The notes: generated by a model not told the origin, from the letters alone. Shown: positions 25,008-34,260, counted from the stretch's first letter. The stretch is 64,000 bases of DNA from Micromonospora parathelypteridis (GCF_014201145.1 NZ_JACHDP010000001.1:5394001-5458000); one strand, 5' to 3'. Numbers and translations are program-made.

Positions 25008-26303
25008 CTAGGCGTGCCCGGCGGTGGCGACCGGGCGGGCGTCGGTGTCACGTTCGGCCGGGTCGGAGGTCCGCTCGCCCGCGGAGTCCAGCAGTTGCAT
25101 GACCGGAGTCGCCGTGATGCCATGCACCACCACGGAGACGAGCACCACCAGCCCGGCGGTCGCCCAGAGCAGCTCGGCCTGCGGGAAGTCGGCCTTCGTG
25201 GTGGCATACGCGAGGTAGTAGAACGAGCCGACGCCGCGGATGCCGAACAACGAGATGACCCATTGCTCAGCCGGCCGTCCCGGTGCGCCGCGCAGCGACA
25301 ACCAGCCGATCAGCGGCCGGATCACGAACACCAGCGCCAGCCCGGCGGCGGCCGCCGGCCAGGTCAGCGGCACCAGCAGACCACCCACGATCGCGCCGCC
25401 GAGCAGCAGCAACAGCACCAGGGTGAGCAGCCGTTCGACCTGCTCGGCGAAGTCGTGCAGCACCGAATGGAACTCGTGGGTCCGCTCGGCCGCCCGGATC
25501 GCGCGCGCGGCCACGAACACCGCCAGGAAGCCGTACCCGCCGACGACCTCCACCAGCCCGTACGCCAGGAACGTGGCGGCCAGCGCCAGGAAACCCTCGG
25601 CGTGCCGGGCCAAGCGCAGCTCGCTGGGCGCACGGAAGAACAACTTGCCGAGCAGCCAGCCGATGAGCAGGCCACCCCCGACCCCGACACCCACCTTCCA
25701 GAGCACGTCCACGGCGAACCACTCGGCGAACCAGTCGCGCGGAGCGAGGCTGGTCGAGGCGATGGCGATGGCGGCGTAGACGAACGGGAACGCCAGCCCG
25801 TCGTTGAGGCCAGCTTCGGACGTCAACGCGAAGCGGACCTCGTCCTCGGAATCTTCCACGTCCGTCGGCTCGCCGACCTGTACGTCGGCGGCGAGCACCG
25901 GATCGGTCGGGGCCAGCGCCGCGCCCAACAACAGCGCGGCGGCCGGTACCAGCCCCGCCCACCACCACCCGAGCAGCGCCACCGCCGCGATGCACAGTGG
26001 CATCGCGATCGCCAGCAGGCGCCAGGTGGACGACCACCGCCGCCAACTCAACGGACGGTCGATCTTGAGCCCGGCACCCATCAGCGCGACGATCACGCCG
26101 ATCTCGGTGAGGTGGGTGGTCAGCTCCGGGTGGGCCAGCGGGTCCGGGGTCGGCAGCCCGACCGGCAGCAGGAACACCAGCATGCCGAGGGCCAGGAAGG
26201 CGATCGGCATGGACAGTGGACGCCGCTCCAGCACCCGCGGCAGGACGCCCGCGAGCAGAGCACCCAAGCCCACCAGCGCGAACGCCACGTCTACCGGCTC
26301 CAC
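25008..26303 (-). CDS. CPA1-family cation:proton antiporter
   Basis: A 431-residue membrane protein with about twelve helices. Family motifs are APTDPVLAADV and the ion-binding SEAGLNDGLAFPF (ND motif), and ARxxR-like HAEGFLALAATFLAYGL. GTG at 26303 with AAGGGTGG upstream is chosen. It would exchange Na+ or K+ for H+. It has only a short cytoplasmic tail, unlike the antiporter whose long tail opens the window. Confidence 0.9.
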   Translation of the reverse strand: MEPVDVAFALVGLGALLAGVLPRVLERRPLSMPIAFLALGMLVFLLPVGLPTPDPLAHPELTTHLTEIGVIVALMGAGLKIDRPLSWRRWSSTWRLLAIAMPLCIAAVALLGWWWAGLVPAAALLLGAALAPTDPVLAADVQVGEPTDVEDSEDEVRFALTSEAGLNDGLAFPFVYAAIAIASTSLAPRDWFAEWFAVDVLWKVGVGVGGGLLIGWLLGKLFFRAPSELRLARHAEGFLALAATFLAYGLVEVVGGYGFLAVFVAARAIRAAERTHEFHSVLHDFAEQVERLLTLVLLLLLGGAIVGGLLVPLTWPAAAAGLALVFVIRPLIGWLSLRGAPGRPAEQWVISLFGIRGVGSFYYLAYATTKADFPQAELLWATAGLVVLVSVVVHGITATPVMQLLDSAGERTSDPAERDTDARPVATAGHA

Positions 26304-26410
26304 GGCACCACCCTTCAGCCGCACCCGCGGGGCGCGGGGCAGGTGGTGACAGACCATGCCCCGGAGGGACTCCGGCTATGCGCGTACGGGCCGGAGAACC
26401 GGAGTGAGGC

Positions 26411-27088
26411 TCACCTCGGCCGGGTGAGCGGCGAGTCTGCCAGTTCATCCAGCAGTGCGGCCGGGTCGTCGTACACCGCCACCGCGCCGGCACCGGCGAG
26501 TTCGCCGCGGCTGGTGCCGCCGCAGGTCAGCCCCACGCAGGGGATGCTCAACGCGCTGGCCGCGACGACGTCCCACACCGAGTCGCCGACGAAGACCACC
26601 CGCTCGGCGGTCAACCCGGACTTTGCCAGCGCGGCGACCAGGATGTCCGGCGCCGGCTTGCTCTGCTGGGCGTCCGCCGAGGAGGTGATGGTGTCGATCA
26701 CGTCATCGGCGGCCAGCGCCTGACGCAGCGCGCCGACCTCGGGTTCCGAGGCCGAGGTGGCGAGCACCACCCGTAGCCCTCGCTCGGCGCAGGCGCGCAG
26801 CAGGTCCGCCGCCCGGGGCAGCGGCGTGAGTCGTTCCCAGTACTCGGCGTACAGGGTGTCGTGCGCGTCGCGCAGCCTCGTGTCGGCCTCCCGGTCCCGC
26901 TCAGGGCCGAGCAGATGGTCCAGGAGCCGGTCCGAGCCCATCCCGATCGAGCGGTGCACCACCGCCATCGGCACCGGCTGGTCGGTCTGGCGCAACGCCT
27001 CCCACCAACTCACGGTGTGCAGATAGGTGGTGTCGACCAGGGTGCCGTCCACGTCGAAGAGAACCCCGGCGGGCCCGTCGGTACGCAT
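26411..27088 (-). CDS. HAD-family phosphatase
   Basis: A 225-residue HAD hydrolase, subfamily IA. The motifs are LFDVDGTLVDT (nucleophile Asp and acid Asp), VLATSASE, KPAPDI and VFVGDSVWDV, with a helical cap after motif I. The layout is that of phosphoglycolate phosphatase or beta-phosphoglucomutase-like enzymes; the substrate is unclear. AGGAGG precedes the ATG at 27088. It begins 28 bp after the SpoIIE-type phosphatase gene and is probably in its operon. Confidence 0.9.
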   Translation of the reverse strand: MRTDGPAGVLFDVDGTLVDTTYLHTVSWWEALRQTDQPVPMAVVHRSIGMGSDRLLDHLLGPERDREADTRLRDAHDTLYAEYWERLTPLPRAADLLRACAERGLRVVLATSASEPEVGALRQALAADDVIDTITSSADAQQSKPAPDILVAALAKSGLTAERVVFVGDSVWDVVAASALSIPCVGLTCGGTSRGELAGAGAVAVYDDPAALLDELADSPLTRPR

Positions 27089-27116
27089 GGGCGTCCTCCT
27101 GCCCGTTCGGGTGGTC

Positions 27117-29255
27117 TCAGGGGCGCTCGGCTGGCGGGGTGAGGATCTCGAACCAGACCGTGGAGCCGCGGACCGACGGGTCGGTGCCCCAGGCGTCACT
27201 GAGCTCCTCGATCAGGCCGAGACCGCGCCCACGACTGCTCAACGTGTCGGTGCGGGTTCGCGTCACGGTGCCCCGGGTGCCGGAATCGGCGACCGAGACC
27301 AGAAGCCGCTCGGGGCTGAGGTCGATCTCCACGCGGGCGGCCGTGCCGGCGTGCAGCAACGCGTTGGTGGTCAGCTCGCTGGTGCAGAGCACCGCAGCCC
27401 CGATCACCGACTCCGACACCTGCCAATCGGTGAGCTGGCCGGTCATCCAGTGCCGAACCCGGCTGGGCGCGGTCGGCTCGGCGGGTACCTCCATGCTCGC
27501 CGAACGACTCGGCTTGAGCGCGTGCTCCACTGCCAGCACGGCCACGTCGTCCTCCGTGCTGCCCGGTACCGCTGCGGTGGCCACCGCGCAGAGCGCGCGA
27601 GGGTCGCCGCTGCCGGCCTTGGCGACGGCGTCGCCGAGGGTGGCCAGCCCGGTGCTGAGGCTCTGCCGCCGACGCTCCACGACCCCGTCGCTGAACAGCA
27701 GCAGGGTGTCACCGGGGCGGAACGCGACCGTGATGGTGCCCGGCCGGCCGCCCAGACCCAGCGGGGGACCAGCCGGCACGTCGACGTACTCGGCGTGCGA
27801 GCGGCCTTCCGGGTCGCCGCGGCGGATCAACGGCGCGGGGTGGCCGGCGCTGGCCAGGGTCAACTCCCGCCGCTCCGCGTCGATCACCCCGAACACCACG
27901 GTGACGAAGAGTTCGTACGTGCCGGCCTCCGCGCCCAGGCTGGTCACCAGCCGGTCCAACCCGGCCAGCACCGCGTCGGGCGCCGGGTCGGCCAGGGCCA
28001 GCGCGCGCAAGGCGGCCCGGACCTGCCCCATCCGCGCGGCGGCCTGCACGTCGTGGCCGGCGACGTCGCCCAGCACCACGCCGAGCGCGCCGCTGGGCAG
28101 CAGGAACGCGTCGTAGAAGTCACCGCCGGCGGCGTTGCCGTCCACCCCTGGGTCGTAGCGGGCCGCGACCCGCAACCGGGGCAGGTCTGGCAGGTGTTCC
28201 GGCAACATGCTGCGTTGCAACAGTTGGGCGGTGCCGTGCTGGGTCTCGAACCGGCGGGCCCGCTCGGCGGCCTGGCCGATCAACTCCGCCGACGCGGCCA
28301 ACAGCGCCCGCTCGGCGGGCGACCAGGTGTGCGGCCCCTGGTAGCCGACCGCCAGCCCGCCGCGGACCACCGAGGTGCCCAGGGGCAGCGCCGCCATCGA
28401 GCGGATCTTCTGGTCGTGGCGGTCCACCGCGATCTCCCGCAGCGGTTGCCCATCGCTGAGGAAGGACGGGCCGCCGGAGTGTGCCGCCTGCACCACCGGG
28501 GCCGTCCAGCCCGCCGGGGCACGTCGCCAGAGCGGGGGAAGCCGCTCGTCGGCCTCGTCCAGCAACTCGCCGCGGACCCGGCGCACCATCCGCCAGCCGC
28601 CGCCGCCCTCGTCGACCGCGAACGAGACCTGGTCGGGGTCGAAGGTGGTGATCGCGTACCGCAGCGCCACCCGGGCCACGTCGTCGAGGGTGAGCGTGCC
28701 GGCGAGCGCCGCGGCCACCTCGCTGAGGCTCTGTAACTGCTCGGTGACGTGAGTGGTCTCGGCCGCGACCGTCAACGTGCCGACGATCTGCCCGGCGCTG
28801 TCGCGCACCGGCGAGTAGCCCCGGGTGAAGACCGCCTGCTCCACCGTCGCGGAGTGCCCACGGACCAACGGCAGGGTGGATTCCTTCTCCAGGAACGGCA
28901 CGCCCTGCCGGTACGTGCGCTCGAACACCTGGCCGACGCCGGGCAGCGCCCAGATCTCGGCGAACACCTCGGCGGCCGGGCGGCCGAGGGCGCTCGGGTG
29001 TTTGGTGCCCAGCAGCTCGGCGTAGCCGGCGTTGTAGAGCAGGACGTGGTCGTCGCCGTACGCCAGGGCCATCGGCATCGGCGAGGCGAGGATCAGGTCG
29101 ACCACGGCCCTGATCGCCACGTCCCAGCCCTCGGGCGGACCCAGCGGGGTGCCGGCCCAGTCGTGGGCGAGCACGTCAGCAGCCGTCCCGGGCCCGGTGG
29201 ATGCGCCCGGGACCGGAGTTGCTGGCGTGGGGACTCGCCCAACCGTTCCTGGCAT
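27117..29255 (-). CDS. PAS-GAF-SpoIIE phosphatase with HATPase (anti-sigma-like) domain
   Basis: A 712-residue signalling protein: PAS (about 45-160), GAF (about 175-335), SpoIIE-type PP2C phosphatase (about 365-555; AGGDFYD, LGDVAGHDV, FSDGVVE), and a C-terminal GHKL ATPase domain of the RsbW/SpoIIAB kind (about 590-705; ELTTNALLHAG, GRGLGLIEELSDAWG). It combines phosphatase and kinase-like halves of a partner-switching module that would act on an anti-anti-sigma factor and so on a SigB/F-type sigma factor. TAGGCT lies 6 bp before the ATG, suggesting a leaderless mRNA. Confidence 0.93.
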   Translation of the reverse strand: MPGTVGRVPTPATPVPGASTGPGTAADVLAHDWAGTPLGPPEGWDVAIRAVVDLILASPMPMALAYGDDHVLLYNAGYAELLGTKHPSALGRPAAEVFAEIWALPGVGQVFERTYRQGVPFLEKESTLPLVRGHSATVEQAVFTRGYSPVRDSAGQIVGTLTVAAETTHVTEQLQSLSEVAAALAGTLTLDDVARVALRYAITTFDPDQVSFAVDEGGGGWRMVRRVRGELLDEADERLPPLWRRAPAGWTAPVVQAAHSGGPSFLSDGQPLREIAVDRHDQKIRSMAALPLGTSVVRGGLAVGYQGPHTWSPAERALLAASAELIGQAAERARRFETQHGTAQLLQRSMLPEHLPDLPRLRVAARYDPGVDGNAAGGDFYDAFLLPSGALGVVLGDVAGHDVQAAARMGQVRAALRALALADPAPDAVLAGLDRLVTSLGAEAGTYELFVTVVFGVIDAERRELTLASAGHPAPLIRRGDPEGRSHAEYVDVPAGPPLGLGGRPGTITVAFRPGDTLLLFSDGVVERRRQSLSTGLATLGDAVAKAGSGDPRALCAVATAAVPGSTEDDVAVLAVEHALKPSRSASMEVPAEPTAPSRVRHWMTGQLTDWQVSESVIGAAVLCTSELTTNALLHAGTAARVEIDLSPERLLVSVADSGTRGTVTRTRTDTLSSRGRGLGLIEELSDAWGTDPSVRGSTVWFEILTPPAERP

Positions 29256-29412
29256 GTTCGCAGCCTAGTCGGCTGACCGGAAAAGGCATCCGATCATGGC
29301 GGCGGGCCGTCGCTTTCCCTGTCGCGGTGGCCGTTCGGGCAGTTCAGGGCCCCTGTCCGGCGGCCTGCCGCAAAAAACGCGGCGCGTTGCGCGGACTGCC
29401 AGACCGGTAGCC

Positions 29413-29418
29413 GGGTAT
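29413..29418 (+). promoter_or_regulatory. GGGTAT element, possible SigB/F-type -10
   Basis: GGGTAT stands 36 bp before the ATG of the mechanosensitive-channel-like gene. The upstream -35 (GGACT) is only a weak match to the family consensus. Listed because similar elements with good -35 boxes occur at 33-36 kb. Confidence 0.3.
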
Positions 29419-29453
29419 GCGCCCGGCGCAGTCCATGCGACAGGAGGGACATC

Positions 29454-30263
29454 ATGCTGAAAACCCTCGCGGTCCGGCAGGCCGACATCGGCGATGCCAT
29501 CGCCGACACCTGGAGGTCGGTGCTGCTCTTCATCCCGAAGGCAGTGGCCTTCATCGTCATCCTCGTGGTCGGCTGGCTCATCGCCCGAGCCGTCCTCAAG
29601 ATCGTGGATACGGTGCTAGAACGGGTGCACTTCGACCAGGCGGTCGAACGCGGTGGCATCAAACGGGCCCTGGAGAGAACGAAGTACGACGCCTCCGACA
29701 TTCTGGCCAGACTGGCGTACTACGCGGTACTGCTGTTCACGCTGCAGTTCGCGTTCGGAGTCTGGGGGCCCAACGCGATCAGTGACCTGATCCGCGGCGT
29801 GGTGTCCTGGCTGCCGCGTGCGTTCATCGCGATCGTCATCGTGGTGGTGGCGGCCGCGATCGCCAACGCCGTCCGGGATCTGGTCACCGGGGCGCTGGGA
29901 GGACTCTCGTACGGCAAGGTCCTGGCCGACCTGACAGCGATCTTCATCATCGCGCTCGGCATCATCGCCGCGCTGAACCAGGTGGGTATCGCCACCACGG
30001 TGACGACCCCGGTGCTGATCGCGGTGCTCGCCACGGTGGGCGGCATTCTGGTCGTCGGTGTCGGTGGCGGTCTCGTGAAGCCGATGCAGAGCCGCTGGGA
30101 CGGCTGGCTGCAGCGGGCGGCCCGGGAAGCTCAGGCGGTGCAGCAACAGCGTCAGGCCAATGCGGCCGGGCGTAGCGACGTGGAGCGGCAGATGGCCGAC
30201 CGTGGGGGCGACCGCACCCAGGCCATGCCTCAGGTGGACGAAGCCCAGCAGTACCGCTCGTAG
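29454..30263 (+). CDS. Mechanosensitive-channel-like membrane protein (TM-helix repeat)
   Basis: A 269-residue protein with about five membrane helices: AVAFIVILVVGWLIARAVLK, YAVLLFTLQFAFGV, AFIAIVIVVVAAAIANAV, LTAIFIIALGIIAAL and PVLIAVLATVGGILVVG. These match the MscS-type 'TM helix repeat' family (CmpX-like), which lacks the beta-domain of true MscS. The C-terminal 55 residues are Gln/Arg-rich and cytoplasmic. AGGAGG precedes the ATG. It is probably involved in envelope or osmotic stress. Confidence 0.82.
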   Translation: MLKTLAVRQADIGDAIADTWRSVLLFIPKAVAFIVILVVGWLIARAVLKIVDTVLERVHFDQAVERGGIKRALERTKYDASDILARLAYYAVLLFTLQFAFGVWGPNAISDLIRGVVSWLPRAFIAIVIVVVAAAIANAVRDLVTGALGGLSYGKVLADLTAIFIIALGIIAALNQVGIATTVTTPVLIAVLATVGGILVVGVGGGLVKPMQSRWDGWLQRAAREAQAVQQQRQANAAGRSDVERQMADRGGDRTQAMPQVDEAQQYRS

Positions 30264-30286
30264 CGCGGCAAGAGGAACGGCGGGTG

Positions 30287-30325
30287 GGGAGGGTGTTCCG
30301 CGGACGACGCGGGATGCCCTCCCCG
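30287..30325. terminator. Bidirectional terminator
   Basis: GGGGAGGG (30287-30294) pairs with CCCTCCCC (30318-30325), with an inner CCGCG/CGCGG stem. It separates two convergent genes. Confidence 0.75.
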
Positions 30326-30331
30326 TCCCCG

Positions 30332-30685
30332 TCAGGCCCGGTCGAGCGAGCGGGCCAGCGCGCAGACCGCGAGCAGGCGGGTGAGCAGCCACTCCGGTTG
30401 GCTCCAGTCCACCGACCCCTCCGGCGGCGCCCACCCGTGCTCCAGGGCAGCCGCGCGGACCCCCTCGGCGTAGCCGGCGAGGGCCGCGGCGGTCAGCGGC
30501 TGGCTGTCACCGTCGAGGCTGTCCCGCACGGCGGCCGCGTGCTGGTCGACGAGGGCCAGCAGCTCTGGTCGCGCGGCGGCGGCGGCGAGCCCGGCGGAGC
30601 CCACGGAGACGGTGAGGGCGGCCAGGGTGAACCGCGCCGAGTCGACGGCGGTACGGGAGACGACCCGGGTGAACGGCACACGCAT
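30332..30685 (-). CDS. DUF6401-like small actinobacterial protein
   Basis: A 117-residue mostly helical protein. DQHAAAVRDSL, AALAGYAEGVRAAALEHGW and WLLTRLLAVCALARSL resemble the DUF6401 family, proteins found near actinobacterial biosynthetic genes. The assignment rests on memory of that pattern. ATG at 30685 is used; the frame continues upstream without a ribosome site. Function unknown. Confidence 0.6.
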   Translation of the reverse strand: MRVPFTRVVSRTAVDSARFTLAALTVSVGSAGLAAAAARPELLALVDQHAAAVRDSLDGDSQPLTAAALAGYAEGVRAAALEHGWAPPEGSVDWSQPEWLLTRLLAVCALARSLDRA

Positions 30686-30849
30686 GGTGACCGAGGTTAA
30701 CCGACGGGTCACCGGGTCGACCTCGGCCGCCCGGCGGGTGTCGCCTGCGCCACCTGGACGACCAGTCCTGGCCGCGGGGGTTGATCCGGCACAGACGGGG
30801 CACCAGGAGAACCGCGCGCACAGGGCGGCACACAGCACGGAGGCACGCG

Positions 30850-31299
30850 ATGGGACAACAGCCGGACGGACCGGACGAGCAGCACCGGCGACCGCCCGAG
30901 GTGAGCGACGCGACGGTCGCCGCGCTCGGCAAGCTCAGCGAGGCGCTGGAGTGCGTGGAGCGGGCCCGGGGGCATCTGTACTCGTTGCACCAGTTGATCG
31001 GCCACGCCGACCTCATGCTCGACGACGCGGTGGAGCAGTTCCGCGCCGCCGGGCATCCGCAGCTCGCCGACCGGATCGACACGGAGCTGCTGGGTCGCAA
31101 CGTCATCGCCGGACGGTGGACGTTCCAGATCGTCGAGGACTTCGACGACGGCTACCACGCGCTGTTCCGGGAGTTGGACCAGCAGGCCCGCGACGAACTG
31201 GTGGGCGGGCGACGCCACCTCTACGAGGCGGAGATGAAGGAACGCCGCCGCAGTCGGGGCCGACCGGGTCACGAGGCCCGGCCGGGCAGCGGGGGTTAG
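30850..31299 (+). CDS. Conserved actinobacterial hypothetical protein
   Basis: A 149-residue soluble, helical protein without recognised domain. A helical core runs from about 18 to 70 (ALGKLSEALECVERARGHLY and the following helix) and a second part has RWTFQIVEDFDDGYHALFRE. The C-terminal 20 residues are basic and disordered. GGAGG lies seven bases before the ATG. Its stop overlaps the stop of the convergent small membrane-protein gene by 4 bp. Confidence 0.8.
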   Translation: MGQQPDGPDEQHRRPPEVSDATVAALGKLSEALECVERARGHLYSLHQLIGHADLMLDDAVEQFRAAGHPQLADRIDTELLGRNVIAGRWTFQIVEDFDDGYHALFRELDQQARDELVGGRRHLYEAEMKERRRSRGRPGHEARPGSGG

Positions 31300-31505
31300 T
31301 CGCTTGTCGCGTCGGCCGGGCGTCGCCGCGCCGCGTCATCAGCGATGATCACGGTTGCCACCATCAGCGCGACACAGAGGCTGAACAGCCACGACTCGTC
31401 GGCGACGAGCTTGGCGGACACGGGCGCCTGCAGCGCGGCGAGCAGGAAGCCGAGCCAGGCGAGCCGGCGCTGACGCGTCGAGAGGATTCCGGAGCCTTGA
31501 TGCAT
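31296..31505 (-). CDS. Small membrane protein (69 aa)
   Basis: Two hydrophobic helices are predicted: LAWLGFLLAALQAPVSAKLV and WLFSLCVALMVATVIIA, followed by a basic tail, so both ends probably face the cytoplasm. No family was recognised. No ribosome site is seen, but TAAGAAT stands 7 bases before the ATG, as in leaderless actinobacterial genes. The gene overlaps the convergent neighbour by 4 bp at its 3' end. Confidence 0.65.
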   Translation of the reverse strand: MHQGSGILSTRQRRLAWLGFLLAALQAPVSAKLVADESWLFSLCVALMVATVIIADDAARRRPADATSD

Positions 31506-31663
31506 CCCGAAATTCTTACGCGAATCGGCCGGCTTGCCGTCCTCCGATCGGCCGATTCTGGATGAGCTGTCCGCTTTCTCGACCGTCCGGACACGATTTC
31601 TTTCCGCCGCGCGCGATTGGACACCTACGGCACTAGGGTGCGCCTGCGGCAGGATGATGTCTC

Positions 31664-32992
31664 GTGTCGACCACGCCCGCGCGCCCCCGCGCCACGCAGC
31701 TCCTGCTGGCCTACCTCGCGTTCGTCAGCCTCGGTCTGCCGGACGGGCTGCTCGGCGTCGCCTGGCCCTCGACCCGGAGCGACTTCGGCGTACCGACCGA
31801 GGCCGTCGGGTGGGTGCTCACCGCCGGCACCGTCGGCTATCTCACCTCCAGCGTGCTGGCAGGCTTCACGCTGGCCCGGGTCGGCGTCGGTGCCCTGCTC
31901 GCCGGCAGCACTGTGCTGGCTGGCCTCGCGCTGGCCGGCTACTCCGTGAGCCCCGTGCTGGCGGTGCTGGTGGGCTGTGCGCTGCTGCTCGGGCTCGGGT
32001 CCGGCGCGGTCGACTCCGGGCTCAACGCGTACGCCGCCGGGGCCTTCGGGGCCCGGCACATGAATTGGCTGCATGCCTTCTTCGGCCTCGGCGTGGCCAT
32101 CGGCCCGCTGATCATGACCGGGGTGCTGAGCGCCGGGCTCGCCTGGCGCTGGGGGTACGGCATCGTGGCTGCCGCCCAACTCGTTCTGGCCGCCGCGTTC
32201 GTGCTCACCGTGCGGGCCTGGCACCGCGGCGTCCCGGCGAGCACCGAGGCGTCCGCCACGGCCGGCACCGAGGTGGGCGCCGCCGTCGAAACGGGCCCGA
32301 CCAGCGCGGACGGCGCGGCACCGGTCGTCCGGGTTCCGGTTCGGGACACGCTACGACTGCCGGCCGTCTGGTCGGGGTTGCTCGCCTTCGCGCTGTACGT
32401 GGCCATCGAGGTGTCCGCCGGCCTGTGGGCGTTCCTGCTGCTGACCGAGGGGCGGGGGCTCAGCGCGGCGCTGGCTGGCGGCTGCGTCTCCGCGTACTGG
32501 GGCAGCCTCTTCGTCGGCCGGGTGGTGCAGGGTGTGGTGGCCGAGCGACTGGGGGCCGGGCTGGTGTTGCGCGTCAGCCTGGTCGGAATGGCCGTGGGCG
32601 CGGCGCTGATCGCGGTACCCGGGCCGGCCGTGCTGGCGGTGCTCGGCCTGGTCGTGGTCGGTTTCGCCGCCGCGCCGGTGTTCCCGCTGCTCACCCTCAC
32701 CACCGCCGAACGGGTCGGCGCTGCGCACGCGGACCGGGCCATCGGGATGCAGATCGGCGCCTCGGGCCTCGGCGCGGCGCTCGTCCCGGCCGGACTGGGC
32801 GTGCTGATCGGCAACACGTCGGTGCAGGTGCTGGGCTCGGCCCTGCTGGTACTCGCGCTGGCGTTGATCGTGCTCCACGAGTGGGGCGCGCGCCGACCCA
32901 CCGCCGGTCCGCCCGCGCAGGCGTTGCCCGCCCAGATCGGGCGGGAAACTCAGACGTCCGGCCCGGTCCGGCCGGTGGTGGACGGACGGTAG
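31664..32992 (+). CDS. MFS transporter, sugar-permease-like
   Basis: A 442-residue transporter with 12 predicted helices split by a hydrophilic loop (about 190-230). The opening segment, LAYLAFVSLGLPDGLLGVAW, and SGAVDSGLNAYAAGAF with HWLHAFFG-like MNWLHAFFGLG resemble the FucP-like branch of the MFS. The substrate is unknown. GTG start at 31664. Its last 43 bp overlap a small gene on the opposite strand. Confidence 0.88.
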   Translation: MSTTPARPRATQLLLAYLAFVSLGLPDGLLGVAWPSTRSDFGVPTEAVGWVLTAGTVGYLTSSVLAGFTLARVGVGALLAGSTVLAGLALAGYSVSPVLAVLVGCALLLGLGSGAVDSGLNAYAAGAFGARHMNWLHAFFGLGVAIGPLIMTGVLSAGLAWRWGYGIVAAAQLVLAAAFVLTVRAWHRGVPASTEASATAGTEVGAAVETGPTSADGAAPVVRVPVRDTLRLPAVWSGLLAFALYVAIEVSAGLWAFLLLTEGRGLSAALAGGCVSAYWGSLFVGRVVQGVVAERLGAGLVLRVSLVGMAVGAALIAVPGPAVLAVLGLVVVGFAAAPVFPLLTLTTAERVGAAHADRAIGMQIGASGLGAALVPAGLGVLIGNTSVQVLGSALLVLALALIVLHEWGARRPTAGPPAQALPAQIGRETQTSGPVRPVVDGR

Positions 32993-33210
32993 GCGCGCTG
33001 CGGGTCGGTGTCCTCCCGGCTGTTGCCCCGGACCGCCCCGTCGCGGTCCGACGCGGCCGGTCCGTGCCCGAACGTTGCCTCCTCGCCGGCGTCGTTGCCG
33101 GTCACGTCGTCGGCTTCCCCGTCGAGGCTGGAGCCCGAAACGGCACGCTCCAGCTCCTCCAACGGAAGCCGCTCCTCGTCCCGCCACACCCTGATGTTGT
33201 CGTCGGTCAT
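32950..33210 (-). CDS. Small acidic hypothetical protein (86 aa)
   Basis: A polar, acidic, largely disordered protein starting MTDDNIRVWRDEERLPLEEL. No family recognised. A very good SigB/F-type promoter (GTTT-N15-GGGTAC) ends 10 bp before the ATG, giving an almost leaderless transcript and supporting both the gene and its start. The 3' end overlaps the MFS gene by 43 bp. Likely a stress-induced gene. Confidence 0.65.
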   Translation of the reverse strand: MTDDNIRVWRDEERLPLEELERAVSGSSLDGEADDVTGNDAGEEATFGHGPAASDRDGAVRGNSREDTDPQRAYRPSTTGRTGPDV

Positions 33211-33220
33211 GTCTACAGCC

Positions 33221-33245
33221 GTACCCGGGCGCGATGATCGCAAAC
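33221..33245 (-). promoter_or_regulatory. SigB/F-type promoter
   Basis: On the minus strand GTTT (33245-33242), 15 bp, and GGGTAC (33226-33221). This is the consensus layout of SigB/SigF promoters. It faces the 86-residue hypothetical gene starting at 33210. Confidence 0.7.
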
Positions 33246-33319
33246 GGCGCCACGCGACCAGGCTCGGGAACGGCGATGGCCGCCAGGATTCTGGCGGCCA
33301 TCGGTGTCACTGCTCAGGA

Positions 33320-33781
33320 TCACGGTTGCGGGCGGTCCACCGATCCGCGCCAGGCGCCGGTCTCCTGACCGCGCCGCTCGATGTACGTCTTGAACCGCTC
33401 CAGGTCGCCCTTGGCGCGCCGGTCGACGATGCCGAGCTTGTCGCCGGCCTGCTCGACGACCCCGTGCGGCTCGAACTCAAGCTGCAGGGTGACCCGCGTC
33501 TTGTCCGCGTCGAGGCGGTGGAAGGTCACCACGCCGGCCTGCTGGGTGCCGTCGGTAGAGCGCCAGGCGACCCGCTCGTCGGGAAGCTGCTCGGTGATCT
33601 CGGCGTCGAACTCGCGCTTCACCCCGGCGATGTCCACCGTCCAGTGGGTCATCGTGTCGGAGAGCTGCCGGACCTCCTGCACGCCCTCCATGAACTCGGG
33701 GAACTGCTCGAACTGCGTCCACTGGTCGTACGCGGTGCGTACGGGCACGGAAACTTCCACATGTTCGGTAACGCCACTCAT
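33320..33781 (-). CDS. SRPBCC-family protein (polyketide cyclase-like)
   Basis: A 153-residue START/SRPBCC fold protein: EHVEVSVPVRTAYDQWTQFE at the N-terminus, FPEFMEGVQEVRQL, and a long C-terminal helix (GDLERFKTYIERRG). These proteins bind hydrophobic ligands in a helix-grip cavity. AAGGAGG stands 8 bases before the ATG. It follows DUF2795 by 52 bp on the same strand and is probably transcribed from the SigB/F-type promoter ahead of that gene. Confidence 0.9.
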   Translation of the reverse strand: MSGVTEHVEVSVPVRTAYDQWTQFEQFPEFMEGVQEVRQLSDTMTHWTVDIAGVKREFDAEITEQLPDERVAWRSTDGTQQAGVVTFHRLDADKTRVTLQLEFEPHGVVEQAGDKLGIVDRRAKGDLERFKTYIERRGQETGAWRGSVDRPQP

Positions 33782-33833
33782 GAGAGAACCTCCTTCAGCC
33801 GCTGGCGGTCATCGAATCGGGGGGCGATTCTTC

Positions 33834-34205
33834 TCACCAGCGAGTTGTCTCGTTCTTGTTGCCGAGCGCGGCCCACACCTCGGAGACCGTCTGGTAGAGG
33901 GTGCCCTCGGGCAGTCGTTCCAGCGCCGCCACGATGTCGTCCGGCGCCTCGTTCTCGCGGGCGCTGGCGATGAGCATCAGGCGGTCGCCCGGCAGCGCGC
34001 TCATCGAGATGAACCGGCCGAGCCGGCTGCGCTGCTCGACGTCCGTGGAACTCATTCCCTGTGGGGTGCCGGTGCGCAGGTCGCCGGCCGGGGCGGTGGT
34101 CGTCTCCGGCTGGTCCTCGCCAGCCGGTTCCGGCACCCGCGACTCATCGACCCGAGAGCCGCCGGTCCCCGGCCCCTGCACGAGGCCGCTGACCTCCTGA
34201 CTCAT
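33834..34205 (-). CDS. DUF2795 domain-containing protein
   Basis: About 123 residues: a disordered Pro/Gly/Thr-rich half and a C-terminal DUF2795 fold (about 65-120; LGRFISMSALPGDRLMLIAS, then NEAPDDIVAALERLPEG). Function unknown. ATG 34205 has GAGG 12 bases upstream. ATG 34250 would add 15 residues but lies only about 10 bp from the -10 element of the upstream promoter, so the shorter start is preferred. It is the first gene of a probable stress operon with the SRPBCC gene. Confidence 0.82.
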   Translation of the reverse strand: MSQEVSGLVQGPGTGGSRVDESRVPEPAGEDQPETTTAPAGDLRTGTPQGMSSTDVEQRSRLGRFISMSALPGDRLMLIASARENEAPDDIVAALERLPEGTLYQTVSEVWAALGNKNETTRW

Positions 34206-34260
34206 CTGTTCGTCGATCCTCGGTCCGTGCTTGCTGTTGCCACGCTCCATGCCTTCTGCG

